A stretch of 64,000 bases of DNA from NCBI RefSeq assembly GCF_900115925.1, contig NZ_FOYF01000006.1, positions 62,001 through 126,000 on the forward strand, read 5' to 3'. This stretch comes from Bacillus sp. cl95. GTDB lineage: Bacteria > Bacillota > Bacilli > Bacillales > Cytobacillaceae. Below the pieces are notes generated by a model, which did no database searches, was not told where the DNA came from, and saw nothing but the letters and a program-made list of their open reading frames with translations. How positions within the stretch are numbered: position 1 is the stretch's first letter; each line of letters begins with the position of its first letter. Below, in pieces: positions 53,765-62,400 of the stretch. The translations under genes and the position numbers were made by a program.

Positions 53765-55258
53765 ATGGGTGTTACCTTAAGCAAAGGTCAAAAAGTAGAT
53801 TTAACGAAATCTCATCCTGGCTTGCAAAATGTCGTCGTCGGATTGGGCTGGGACGTCAGTCAGCATAGTGCTCATTTTGACCTCGATGCCTCTACATTTT
53901 TGCTAGGTCAAACCGGAAAAGTTCAAAGTGATCAAGACTTTATTTTTTATAACAATCCTTCTGGAGGCAACGGCTCGATTCTTTACAGCGGAGACAATCG
54001 AACGGGAACGGGTGAACGCGATGATGAACAAATTCGCATCGATTTAGGACGAGTACCACAGCACATTCATCGTATCGCTTTTACAATCACTATTCACGAT
54101 GCTCAAATGAAAGGTCAAAGCTTTGGGCAAGTTTCCAATGCATACGTGAGAATTCTTAATGAACGGAATGGTGAAGAGTTGATTCGCTTTAACCTTGGCA
54201 GAGACTTTACGGTTGAGACGGCAATTGTTGCTTCCGAATTATACCGTCATAACGGCGAATGGAAATTCAATGCCATTGCCAGCGGCTTTCAAGGTGGACT
54301 TGCAGCTCTTTGCCGAAACTTTGGGGTAAGTGTCGACGACGCTCCGGCACCACCACCTCCTACTCAGAATTTTGGCGGACAAGATTCGTTCAACCAACAA
54401 AATTTTAATGGTCAAAGTGGATTTGGCAGTCAAAACGGAATGGGGTCCCCTCAAGGATTTGGACAAACTGGATTTGGGAGTCAGAATCAATCAAGTTATG
54501 GTACACAAAATAATTTTGGACAACAACATACCTATCCAACATCAAATCAGGGTTCTTTTTCACAAAATCAAATGTCACCATCTCATCACAATCTACAGCC
54601 ATTATCATCTTCACAAACTTACGGCGGCGACAGTATTGCTTGTCCACGCTGCCACTCGACGAATGTACGCACTGGTCAAAAGGGCTTTGGAATCGGGAAA
54701 GCTGCGATTGGTGGGCTAATTTTAGGTCCTGTGGGGCTGCTTGGCGGATTCATTGGCAAAAATCAATTGAAATTCAGTTGCAATAGCTGTGGAAATGGCT
54801 GGTCACCTAATCAAACGGATTATATGGAATGGGCTAATCAGCAAAAACGTCGTGCCATGGAACTTTTCAATCGTTACAAGAGTCAGGATGTACTTGATGC
54901 AGTCGTTGCTGCTTGCGCCCTAGTTGGTATGGCGGATGGCCGATTAGATCCTGCTGAACGTCAAAAGATGCTCGAGTTTGTAAACCAAAGTGAAGAACTC
55001 AGAGTGTTTGATACTAATAAGGTAATCCAGCAATTCAATCACTTCGTGCAAAGAATCGAGTACGACTTTATTTTAGGACGTGCTGAAGCGTTTAGAGCTT
55101 TAGGCAAGGTTCGCTCAAAGCCAGAAATCGCCCGTCTCGTCGCACGATTCTGTATTGCGATTGGATTTGCTGACGGACACTTTGATAAAAATGAACAGCA
55201 AATGGTATCTGAAATTTGCCGTGAACTTGGCTTAAATCCAGCTGAATTTTTATCGTAA
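53765..55258 (+). CDS. TerD-domain protein with Q/N-rich linker, zinc ribbon and TerB-like domain
   Basis: A 497-residue multi-domain protein. TerD (1-190): MGVTLSKGQKVDL, WDVSQHSAHFDLDAS, IFYNNPSG and DDEQIRIDLGRVP, which include the Ca2+-binding acidic loops. Residues 195-290 are Q/N/G/F-rich low complexity. A zinc ribbon has CPRC (C293, C296) and CNSC (C339, C342) around a hydrophobic glycine-rich insert. The last 120 residues are TerB-like (VAACALVGMADGRLDPAER; IGFADGHFDKNE). ATG after AGGAG. It belongs to the tellurite/stress Ter group; the molecular role is unknown. Confidence 0.85.
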   Translation: MGVTLSKGQKVDLTKSHPGLQNVVVGLGWDVSQHSAHFDLDASTFLLGQTGKVQSDQDFIFYNNPSGGNGSILYSGDNRTGTGERDDEQIRIDLGRVPQHIHRIAFTITIHDAQMKGQSFGQVSNAYVRILNERNGEELIRFNLGRDFTVETAIVASELYRHNGEWKFNAIASGFQGGLAALCRNFGVSVDDAPAPPPPTQNFGGQDSFNQQNFNGQSGFGSQNGMGSPQGFGQTGFGSQNQSSYGTQNNFGQQHTYPTSNQGSFSQNQMSPSHHNLQPLSSSQTYGGDSIACPRCHSTNVRTGQKGFGIGKAAIGGLILGPVGLLGGFIGKNQLKFSCNSCGNGWSPNQTDYMEWANQQKRRAMELFNRYKSQDVLDAVVAACALVGMADGRLDPAERQKMLEFVNQSEELRVFDTNKVIQQFNHFVQRIEYDFILGRAEAFRALGKVRSKPEIARLVARFCIAIGFADGHFDKNEQQMVSEICRELGLNPAEFLS

Positions 55259-55269
55259 TTTTTGAAGAA

Positions 55270-55306
55270 GCAGCCTTGTCCAACTTATTGGATAAGGCTG
55301 TTTTCA
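55270..55306 (+). terminator. Terminator after the TerD-TerB gene
   Basis: A 13-bp stem (55271-55283 with 55288-55300, one G-T pair) followed by a short T run. Confidence 0.8.
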
Positions 55307-55413
55307 TATTTTCAACTATTTGTACTATAATAATTCTCAAAGAATGATAAAAAGCATGGGCACTGTTCAAAGATTGATGCAATGCTGAATGCAAAGAAAG
55401 TCCGAGGTCTAAT

Positions 55414-57498
55414 ATGGAAAGACAACACAAGTATTTGGAAGCCTTTGTGCGCTTCTGGAAAAGAAAACATTTTACTCAATATATCTTATTGATTTCGCTT
55501 ACGGTTCTTCTGTTTACGATTCTGTACTTTGCCGTCATAGCAGGCATGGTTGATGTTAAGTCTTTGAAAGCCGGCTTAAGTCAATCGACTGTCGTTTATG
55601 ATAAAGACGGCGACGTGGCTACGTATGTTGGAACGAACCGGACAAAAGGCGTTGAAATAAAAACATTGCCTAAACATGTGCCGAATGCGGTAGTTGCGAT
55701 TGAGGATGAACGCTTCTATGAGCATAGCGGGTTTGACGTGAAGGGAATCGCTCGCGCTTTGTTCGGGAACATATTTGCTGGAAGAATTACCGGTGGCGGA
55801 AGTACACTGACACAACAGCTGACGAAAAATGCCTTACTATCATCTGAGCGGTCTTACCGGAGGAAAGCTGAGGAGCTCTTCCTGGCAGTAAAAATTGAAA
55901 AAACCTATACAAAAGATGAAATTCTCCAAATGTATTTAAATCAGGTTTACTTTGGTAGTGGTGCTTGGGGTATCGCACAGGCTTCACAGCGGTATTTTGA
56001 TAAAGATATTTCTGAGGTCACCATAAGTGAAGCAGCACTTTTAGGCGGGTTATTACAATCCCCTTCTTATCTGAATCCTTACAATAATTATGACAGAGCG
56101 ATTAAGCGTAGAAATCTTGTTTTGATGAAAATGAATGAACATGGCATGATTTCAGATCAAGAATATAAAGATGCCAAGAATGAGAAAATCAAGCTTCGTG
56201 ATGGTGGAGGAAGTTTGGTCAAGCGTAAGTATCCTTATTATGTGGATGCGGCTCTTGATGAAGCGATTAAGAGGTATGGACTTACTCAGGATGAAATCCT
56301 AACGAGGGGTTATCGTATTTACACGGAAATGGATCAAAACTTGCAAGGGGGACTTGAACAGGTTTATCAGAGAAATTCACTGTTCCCTGGCCGTTCCGTA
56401 CAAAGTGGAGCAGTCTTGCTTGATCCTGCATCAGGCGGAGTGAGAGGTCTAGTCGGTGGACGTGGTGAAACAGTGTTTCGTGGCTTTAACCGCGCGACCC
56501 ATATTAAGGCTCAGCCTGGTTCTACGTTAAAACCATTGGCTGTGTATACACCCGCTCTTGAAGAAGGCTATAATTACAATTCTAACTTGATTGATAAGCC
56601 GTTAACATTTGATAATTACAAACCTGAGAACTTTTCAAAAACTTATGCAGGTGAAGTCCCTATGTACGAAGCAGTTGAAAAATCTCTCAATATTCCTGCT
56701 GTTTGGCTCTTAGACCAAATTGGTTTGAATAAAGGACTTGATTCTCTGAAACGCTTTGGGATTCCTATTCAGAAAGAAGACAAGAACTTAGGTATCGCAC
56801 TAGGCGGCATGTATAATGGCATCTCACCATTACAATTAGCAGAAGCCTACTCAGCATTTCCAAATGAGGGCAAACGAGAAGATGCCCACATCATTACAAA
56901 AATCGTGGGACCGACCGGAAACATTATTGCGGAACACGATTCAGAGACCGTTAAAGTAACATCGCGTTCGGTGGCAAATAAAATGACATCCATGCTTTTG
57001 AATGTCGTTGAAACTGGTACCGGAAAACGAACGAAAATTAGCGGAGTCGATATTGCTGGAAAAACAGGCTCTACTCAATTGCCATACAAGGATATTGACG
57101 GAACGAAAGATCAATGGTTCGTTGGCTATACCCCTAACCTCGTTGGAGCTGTTTGGCTTGGTTATGACAAAACGGACAGACAACATTATCTCTCAACCAG
57201 CAGCTCAGAGACTGTCGTTCCAATTTTTAGAGCGATCATGGAAAGATCTCTTGATGATGTGGAACCTGCCGAATTTGATGTCGATTCGGTTAATACGATA
57301 TTAGCAGGAAAATCAGATAAAGCTGCCACCGAAAAAATAAGAGTGTTAGAAGAGGAACTGAAACAAAATGCTGACAAAGTAGGCGGAAAGCTTAAAGAAG
57401 AAGCGCCTAAGTGGAAAGAAAAAATCGATGCGACTATTATCAAAATGATAGAAAATGCAGGACGTCTAAAAGATAAGTTACAGCAAATTACACAATAA
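55414..57498 (+). CDS. Class A penicillin-binding protein (PBP1A/PbpF type)
   Basis: A 694-residue bifunctional peptidoglycan synthase: TM anchor 22-44; glycosyltransferase 51 domain with the catalytic Glu in VVAIEDERFYEHSGFD (near E97) and GGSTLTQQLTKN; transpeptidase domain with STLK (S370), SLN (424-426) and KTGS (550-553). The last 60 residues are a charged coiled-coil-like tail (EEELKQNADKVGGKLKEE). It polymerises and cross-links cell wall outside the membrane. ATG follows CCGAGG. A terminator follows. Confidence 0.93.
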   Translation: MERQHKYLEAFVRFWKRKHFTQYILLISLTVLLFTILYFAVIAGMVDVKSLKAGLSQSTVVYDKDGDVATYVGTNRTKGVEIKTLPKHVPNAVVAIEDERFYEHSGFDVKGIARALFGNIFAGRITGGGSTLTQQLTKNALLSSERSYRRKAEELFLAVKIEKTYTKDEILQMYLNQVYFGSGAWGIAQASQRYFDKDISEVTISEAALLGGLLQSPSYLNPYNNYDRAIKRRNLVLMKMNEHGMISDQEYKDAKNEKIKLRDGGGSLVKRKYPYYVDAALDEAIKRYGLTQDEILTRGYRIYTEMDQNLQGGLEQVYQRNSLFPGRSVQSGAVLLDPASGGVRGLVGGRGETVFRGFNRATHIKAQPGSTLKPLAVYTPALEEGYNYNSNLIDKPLTFDNYKPENFSKTYAGEVPMYEAVEKSLNIPAVWLLDQIGLNKGLDSLKRFGIPIQKEDKNLGIALGGMYNGISPLQLAEAYSAFPNEGKREDAHIITKIVGPTGNIIAEHDSETVKVTSRSVANKMTSMLLNVVETGTGKRTKISGVDIAGKTGSTQLPYKDIDGTKDQWFVGYTPNLVGAVWLGYDKTDRQHYLSTSSSETVVPIFRAIMERSLDDVEPAEFDVDSVNTILAGKSDKAATEKIRVLEEELKQNADKVGGKLKEEAPKWKEKIDATIIKMIENAGRLKDKLQQITQ

Positions 57499-57506
57499 TA
57501 ATGTTG

Positions 57507-57541
57507 AAGGAGAAAGCTGTTATGGCTTTCTCCTTTTTTTA
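57507..57541 (+). terminator. Terminator after the penicillin-binding protein gene
   Basis: An 11-bp perfect stem AAGGAGAAAGC/GCTTTCTCCTT with an eight-T run. Confidence 0.92.
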
Positions 57542-57754
57542 ATTTGAAATTACTTTTTGCTCCGTTTAGTTTTCTGAATAATCTGAAGTAAACGCAAAAG
57601 TTGCTGAACATAACAAATATTTTTTACACCGCATAAATCTCGTCCAACATAACAAATCTCCATCCCTGTAAATGAGTTAATCATCTTCACCATACTTCCA
57701 CTGATTCTAATTACACATTTAGAGTATTTTCTTACCTCCAAGTTCGTTTCCAAC

Positions 57755-57799
57755 AAAAAAAAGACTTGAAACCGCCCAGAAACAAGGCGTTTACAAGTC
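57755..57799 (-). terminator. Terminator after the SDR gene
   Basis: Stem 57763-57776 with 57786-57799 (one or two mismatches) and eight T on the - strand. The stretch 57542-57754 beyond it holds no gene I can support, only a short, weak frame on the - strand. Confidence 0.8.
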
Positions 57800-57844
57800 A
57801 CCAACTAGTTAATTCTTCAATGAATATCCAACTGTACAAAACCT

Positions 57845-58618
57845 CTATTTAGAAAACCCGCCTTCTGAATGAATAATTTGCCCGGTTATCCACTCTGCTT
57901 CATCGCTTGCCAAAAAAGCAATTAATCTTGCGGCGTCTTTAGGTTGACCTACTCTTCCAAGTGGAAATTGCACTGCGATTTCTGCTTCTAATTCATCATT
58001 CATCCATCCTGTGTCCGTCGGTCCTGGATCAACAGCGTTTATGGTAATTCCCTTTTCCATCAGAACGGAAGATAGCGTGTAAGTTAATGTCTCCACCGCT
58101 CCCTTTGTGATCGCATATGATATTTCTCCAGACATTTTCCCAAGAGCTTGCCCAGAGCTCATATTGATAACGCGGCCTCCCTTGCCCTTGTCAAAGCGTT
58201 TACTAAACTCTGAACTCAGTAGTGTCGTAGCCCTAACGTTGACGGCATAATGCTTGTCTAGAGCTTCTCCACTTATGGTCTCATATGTGTCGTTGACAGA
58301 AAAAGTCGCGTTGTTGATTAAGATATCCGGTCTTCCCATTCGGTCTTCCACTTCATCAAACAAGTGTACGGCTGAATCTTCCAATGATAAATCCAATTCT
58401 ATCTTTTCACATTTGACTCCCAAACTTCTAATTTCCTTTTGTAAATTTGCAGGTTCTTCCTCTTCTACGCCCCAAGGCATATCCACATCGTACGTTTTCC
58501 AATATGTAAAAAATATGTGCGCACCTTTGGCTGCTAACTCTTTGCATATGGCGGCGCCGATTCCTTTTAAGCGAGTTGCTCCAGTTACTATTGCTATCTT
58601 CCCATTAAGATTTTGCAA
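57845..58618 (-). CDS. Short-chain dehydrogenase/reductase, FabG-like
   Basis: A 257-residue SDR enzyme: TGATRLKGIGAAICKELA (a variant of TGxxxGIG with a three-residue insert), NNATF, Ser in INMSSGQALG and the YAITKGA catalytic Tyr/Lys; PGPTDTGWM follows. It reduces a keto group with NAD(P)H; substrate unknown. The insert and the YWKTYDVDMPWGVEEEEP segment after the second strand are typical of a Bacillus subgroup annotated as 3-oxoacyl-ACP reductase. The TTG at 58618 is nine bases after AAAGGGGGG; GTG 58624 and ATG 58651 are alternatives. Confidence 0.88.
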   Translation of the reverse strand: MQNLNGKIAIVTGATRLKGIGAAICKELAAKGAHIFFTYWKTYDVDMPWGVEEEEPANLQKEIRSLGVKCEKIELDLSLEDSAVHLFDEVEDRMGRPDILINNATFSVNDTYETISGEALDKHYAVNVRATTLLSSEFSKRFDKGKGGRVINMSSGQALGKMSGEISYAITKGAVETLTYTLSSVLMEKGITINAVDPGPTDTGWMNDELEAEIAVQFPLGRVGQPKDAARLIAFLASDEAEWITGQIIHSEGGFSK

Positions 58619-58686
58619 TCTCACTCGCCCCCCTTTGGTTTTATCTTCCATTACCTATTATATCGTACCACTACCTTCCTTTTACC

Positions 58687-58716
58687 AAAAATAAAACCTG
58701 TCACTAAAGACAGGTT
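58687..58716 (-). terminator. Terminator of the sigX-rsiX operon
   Basis: AACCTGTC pairs with GACAGGTT and a T-rich run follows on the - strand. Confidence 0.88.
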
Positions 58717-58727
58717 CCTTTTCACAC

Positions 58728-59942
58728 TTATGGATTCATTAATATAATTGGATTTGGTGCTATCGGCACGGGATTCTTCTCCTTTAGCATGACATTTCCA
58801 ATTTGATCAATATTATCGACGCCTTCAAAACTGACCGAACCTAAGGCAAAGTCCGCCGCTGTCATCATAATGGCTTCCATCATTTGCATGTAAACCTCAT
58901 TATTTTCTAACACTGTACCAGGCTTAAACTTTACGACGACATTCGGATCACCCTTTGTCTCTGTCACACCCTCAATGACAACATCAGCAGGAATCGATGC
59001 TTTTAAGCCTCTTTCAGGGATATCCTTCTGCATTTCTCTTAAAGCAATTTCAAAATCATACTGTTCAAGATCCCCCTTATAAGGAGCCAACAATACCGGA
59101 TGCTTCTCATCAAATTGATACAGCCAATAAGCTTTACTTTGATGTTTATACACTTGGATGCCTGATTCCGGAGCAGACATTTGCTCAAATAAAATACCAT
59201 TCTTCGTTCCTGAGTAGTATTCCGCCTTAGAGAAATTTAGCCAACGAAACGTTTCATTTACTGATTCGTTAAATATTTCGCGAGTATCAGTTCCATGTTC
59301 CAGGTCACTGCCTTCTGGAACGGTGATGGTGACATAGTCTCCTACATCGACCTTTTGACCTTGGTCATCAGTCACGATTTCATCAACCATTTTCATGTCA
59401 TAATTAGTTAAATTGAATTCTCCCAGACCCAAATCTTCCAAAGGCAACTGTGGAGCATATTCGTAAAGTTCAGCAACTGGTGTTTCTTTAGATTCATCGA
59501 CTAGCACGCTAACAGGTATGACCGTTTGGGCATTTTTATCCGGAACACCGAATGTTATCAACACTTTACCAGTTGGAATTTCATTTAGCACATTTCCTTG
59601 AAAGGGATCCAAACGATCAAAATGCTGCACATCACTCACAGCTTTATCCATTTTGCCGGTTTCTGCTTTCATTGAAATTTGATTTTCATTCGATTTGAAT
59701 TCGCTTTTCTCCGCCTTATTATTGTGATGCATTTGGTCCATAAAAGGTGGTGTAAGAAGGAAGAGAAGAGATGCAACAGCTGCCATAGATATTAGCGGCA
59801 TGATCCACTGCTTTTGTTTCCTTTTTCGTAAACCTGCTTCTACTTTGGCAAACACTTCTTGTTTGGAGCGTTCGTCACGAACATTTGGCATTTCTTTTAA
59901 CAAATCGATTATATACTTATCTTGCAACTTCTTGTCTTGCAT
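58728..59942 (-). CDS. rsiX: Anti-sigma factor RsiX
   Basis: A 404-residue membrane protein with a cytoplasmic N-terminus of about 48 residues (LLKEMPNVRDERSKQEVF, compare LLSQLPAVKDHRSPEDIY of Bacillus subtilis RsiX), one TM helix at about 48-66 and a large extracytoplasmic domain. It should hold SigX inactive until envelope stress. The ATG at 59942 is nine bases after GGGAGG; it overlaps the end of sigX by 26 bp, the usual coupled arrangement of sigma and anti-sigma genes. Confidence 0.88.
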   Translation of the reverse strand: MQDKKLQDKYIIDLLKEMPNVRDERSKQEVFAKVEAGLRKRKQKQWIMPLISMAAVASLLFLLTPPFMDQMHHNNKAEKSEFKSNENQISMKAETGKMDKAVSDVQHFDRLDPFQGNVLNEIPTGKVLITFGVPDKNAQTVIPVSVLVDESKETPVAELYEYAPQLPLEDLGLGEFNLTNYDMKMVDEIVTDDQGQKVDVGDYVTITVPEGSDLEHGTDTREIFNESVNETFRWLNFSKAEYYSGTKNGILFEQMSAPESGIQVYKHQSKAYWLYQFDEKHPVLLAPYKGDLEQYDFEIALREMQKDIPERGLKASIPADVVIEGVTETKGDPNVVVKFKPGTVLENNEVYMQMMEAIMMTAADFALGSVSFEGVDNIDQIGNVMLKEKNPVPIAPNPIILMNP

Positions 59943-60468
59943 CACTGCTCACCTCCCTTCCAACTTTTTTTTCCATCAACTCTTTCAACTTTTTTAGAGC
60001 TCGATGCTGAGTGGTCTTTACTTTACTCTCTGACCATCCCAAAATATCAGACGTTTCCGCTATGGAATAGGACTGCATGTATCTTAAAACGATGACAGCC
60101 CGTTGATCAACTGAACATTTTTCCAAGCATTTATATATTTCACGGGACTGTTCATTTAAAAGTGTCAGATCTTCGGGTAGGGGCGTAGTATCGATGATTT
60201 GATCTCTCGTCCAATCAAAAGTAGCCAAAACTTTCTGCTTCCAACTCTTACTTTTTCTAAAATGATCAATGGCCACGTGTCTTGCAATAGAGTATAGCCA
60301 CGTCTTTTCTGAACTGTTTCCCTTAAAACCTTCATAAGACTTGAATACCCTTATATATACTTCCTGAACCAGGTCTTCAGCCTGTTCACGATTATTCGTC
60401 ATGTAAAATAGAAAAGTAAAAATATCATGATGATACTTTTCATACAATTCATCAAAAACGTCGCGCAT
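59917..60468 (-). CDS. sigX: ECF RNA polymerase sigma factor SigX
   Basis: A 183-residue sigma factor with region 2 (FTFLFYMTNNREQAEDLVQE, VYIRVFKSYEGFKG, SSEKTWLYSIARHVAIDHFR) and region 4 (DQRAVIVLRYMQSYSIAET, SESKVKTTQHRALKKL). These blocks agree closely with Bacillus subtilis SigX. SigX controls cell-surface charge and lipid genes (dltA operon, pssA operon) in that species. A SigX-type promoter at 60496-60522 shows likely autoregulation. ATG after GGGGGCGACGGAG. Confidence 0.95.
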   Translation of the reverse strand: MRDVFDELYEKYHHDIFTFLFYMTNNREQAEDLVQEVYIRVFKSYEGFKGNSSEKTWLYSIARHVAIDHFRKSKSWKQKVLATFDWTRDQIIDTTPLPEDLTLLNEQSREIYKCLEKCSVDQRAVIVLRYMQSYSIAETSDILGWSESKVKTTQHRALKKLKELMEKKVGREVSSDARQEVAR

Positions 60469-60495
60469 CTCCGTCGCCCCCTATCCATTAGATGA

Positions 60496-60522
60496 GTCGT
60501 AGGCAACCTCGAAAAAGTTACA
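60496..60522 (-). promoter_or_regulatory. SigX-type autoregulatory promoter
   Basis: TGTAAC, 17 bases, CGAC: identical to the SigX consensus of Bacillus subtilis at both elements, 28 bp before the sigX start codon. Confidence 0.88.
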
Positions 60523-60539
60523 ACAATTACCCATGGTTT

Positions 60540-61400
60540 TTACTTTTCGTATAAAATGGTCGATTTTTCATCTTTTACTTTGTATAGGAAGGATTGGACG
60601 AATTCTGCATCTGCAACAACAAACTCAAGATGAGTGGCATCATTGGAGATAGGCTGATTGAGTTCCAGTTCCGCATGATTGTCACCTTGTTGATAGTCTA
60701 TCGGAAGCGTGCTTCTTTTAAAACTGTAAATTCGGTCATGTTCATCTTTTAAGAGGAAGGTCCGGTTCTCTTTTAATCCCTCACCTGAAACGTTGACATT
60801 GAGAGAGACTGATCCACCCTTGCTAGTAAAATCAAAAGCACTAATCTTATATATTTTTTCACCTAGCTTAATTTCGCTTTTCAAGTCGGATGTTTTCTTC
60901 ACTAAAGGCTTGAAGGTTGGGATGCTAGCAACCTTGGTAGGTTTAGGAGGAAGCTTGAACTCCACTCCGTTCATCGTAATTTTATCTGGCCATTCTCCTT
61001 CAGGAACAGATGGATTCTTAGAGGTGATTGCGTAAGTGCTAATACTATTCTTATAACCTTCTAGTGCACCGGACACCCAAATTTTATCCATAAGTATGTA
61101 TTTCTTATTTTTATAGTGAATGGTGGGTGAAAAAAACTTAAAGGCACTTGAGTATTCATTTTCATTGTATAGTTTTGTACTGATGATCGCTGTGAATTTC
61201 CCCTTATGCCACCCAACTGATTCAAGTGTCACAGTTGAATCGAAAGGTCTTGATGGAAATGCATATTTGATGTTTTCGGACGTGTTGATTTTATAAAAGG
61301 TATCGCCCTCTTTCGCTTGCTCTTTTTTCGGTTGAATCAGAATCAATCCCGCAATAATGAGCAATAGTAAAGTACCTACGACTAAAACACGTTTCATCAT
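60540..61400 (-). CDS. Secreted or membrane-anchored protein of unknown function (ECF-sigma regulated)
   Basis: A 286-residue protein with an N-terminal hydrophobic helix (KRVLVVGTLLLLIIAGLILI) and an all-beta extracytoplasmic part. The C-terminal 110 residues (KIYKISAFDFTSKGGSVSLNV, then HLEFVVADAEFVQSFLYKV) resemble the DUF5643-type beta-sandwich found in some Bacillus anti-sigma proteins; this match is weak. The ATG at 61400 lies eight bases after AAGGGGG. An ECF-type promoter upstream and the neighbouring sigX suggest a place in the envelope-stress regulon. Confidence 0.6.
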   Translation of the reverse strand: MMKRVLVVGTLLLLIIAGLILIQPKKEQAKEGDTFYKINTSENIKYAFPSRPFDSTVTLESVGWHKGKFTAIISTKLYNENEYSSAFKFFSPTIHYKNKKYILMDKIWVSGALEGYKNSISTYAITSKNPSVPEGEWPDKITMNGVEFKLPPKPTKVASIPTFKPLVKKTSDLKSEIKLGEKIYKISAFDFTSKGGSVSLNVNVSGEGLKENRTFLLKDEHDRIYSFKRSTLPIDYQQGDNHAELELNQPISNDATHLEFVVADAEFVQSFLYKVKDEKSTILYEK

Positions 61401-61447
61401 CCTACCTGCCCCCTTAACCAAATTTTTCTACTTACCGCTAAGACTTA

Positions 61448-61474
61448 GACGGATGAGAAATGGTAATAGTTACA
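61448..61474 (-). promoter_or_regulatory. ECF-sigma promoter (SigX/SigM-type)
   Basis: TGTAAC, 17 bases, CGTC, 48 bp before the start of the unknown protein gene. The -35 is of SigX type and the -10 is that of SigM/SigW. Confidence 0.7.
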
Positions 61475-61491
61475 TATTTCTATTAATTGTC

Positions 61492-61526
61492 AAAATATAA
61501 AACCCCTTTCATTACCGAAAGGGGTT
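61492..61526 (-). terminator. Terminator after the FixH-like gene
   Basis: A 10-bp perfect stem AACCCCTTTC/GAAAGGGGTT with a T/A-rich run on the - strand. Confidence 0.85.
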
Positions 61527-61548
61527 CATGGTTTGCTAGATAATTCGA

Positions 61549-62379
61549 CTACTTAATTTCTACAATGAACGGAAAGGCTCGGACTTTGCCATCTTGCTTG
61601 AATTCAGCCCAGATCTTATAAATGCCAGGTTCATGAAACTCTGTTTCAAAAATTGGCTTATCGTGATCGGCAGGATGAACGTGCAAATATTGATTTGCTT
61701 CCTCATCTAAAATGACGACATGCCCCATGGCACCAAGATATGGCTGTAAGTTTGTTTCATTAAGCTTAAATGTCAGAGTAACAGGTTCTCCTGCATTCAT
61801 TGAACTCATTTCCATTTCAACTGTTTCTTGATCAATCGTTTGTATATGTTCTTTGTCAGGTTCTAAACCACCATTATGTCCATGAGTCGTATCTGGATTC
61901 CCGACTTTAAACGGAATGGGCTTCACTTCGTAAGACAAGTCTTTAGGTTTAATATCCACAAACGCCTTATAAGAACCTTCTTCAAAGTCTTTTTTAACCG
62001 TGAAAGTCCCCTCTCCTGTTTGTTCAGGGTGAAGATGATAATACTGATCGAGATGCTCATTTACAACGATCAAGTGCAAAAGCTTTTCATGATTGACTTC
62101 AAGTTTATCTACGGGTTGATTGTTTTTATTCTTTAAAGAAATTTCAATATTTCCATCTATATATGAAACATCGACCTGCACATCACTATTCCCCGCGCCA
62201 TGTTCTTCCTTGTGATTGTCATCATTATCCTCAGATTCATGCTCACTACCATGCCCTGCACTTTCTTCCGCCATTTCATGGTCCGCTGTTTTTTCATCAG
62301 CAATGAAATTTGTATAACCCCAATATCCAGTTACCACTATCAAAAGGTAGAAGATCCCTGAAAATATCCACTTTTTCAT
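61549..62379 (-). CDS. Membrane-anchored FixH/YtkA-like protein with His-rich segment, next to copper ATPase
   Basis: A 276-residue protein: N-terminal helix (5-25), an acidic His-rich region (AGHGSEHESEDNDDNHKEEHG, broken here at 33-53), then two related beta-sandwich domains of about 100 residues. The first has NEHLDQYYHLHPEQ, the second EEANQYLHVHPADHDKP; both pairs of His-x-His look like metal sites. It follows copA by 22 bp. It probably binds copper outside the membrane, as a chaperone or buffer (inference). Confidence 0.8.
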   Translation of the reverse strand: MKKWIFSGIFYLLIVVTGYWGYTNFIADEKTADHEMAEESAGHGSEHESEDNDDNHKEEHGAGNSDVQVDVSYIDGNIEISLKNKNNQPVDKLEVNHEKLLHLIVVNEHLDQYYHLHPEQTGEGTFTVKKDFEEGSYKAFVDIKPKDLSYEVKPIPFKVGNPDTTHGHNGGLEPDKEHIQTIDQETVEMEMSSMNAGEPVTLTFKLNETNLQPYLGAMGHVVILDEEANQYLHVHPADHDKPIFETEFHEPGIYKIWAEFKQDGKVRAFPFIVEIK

Positions 62380-62400
62380 AAATAACTCTCCAATCTGGAT

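Noticed and set aside
57550-57804. 84-residue frame on the - strand after the SDR gene
   Set aside because: Its first codons lie inside the SDR terminator, there is no clear ribosome binding site, and the sequence has no family look. A shorter version from an inner ATG cannot be ruled out.
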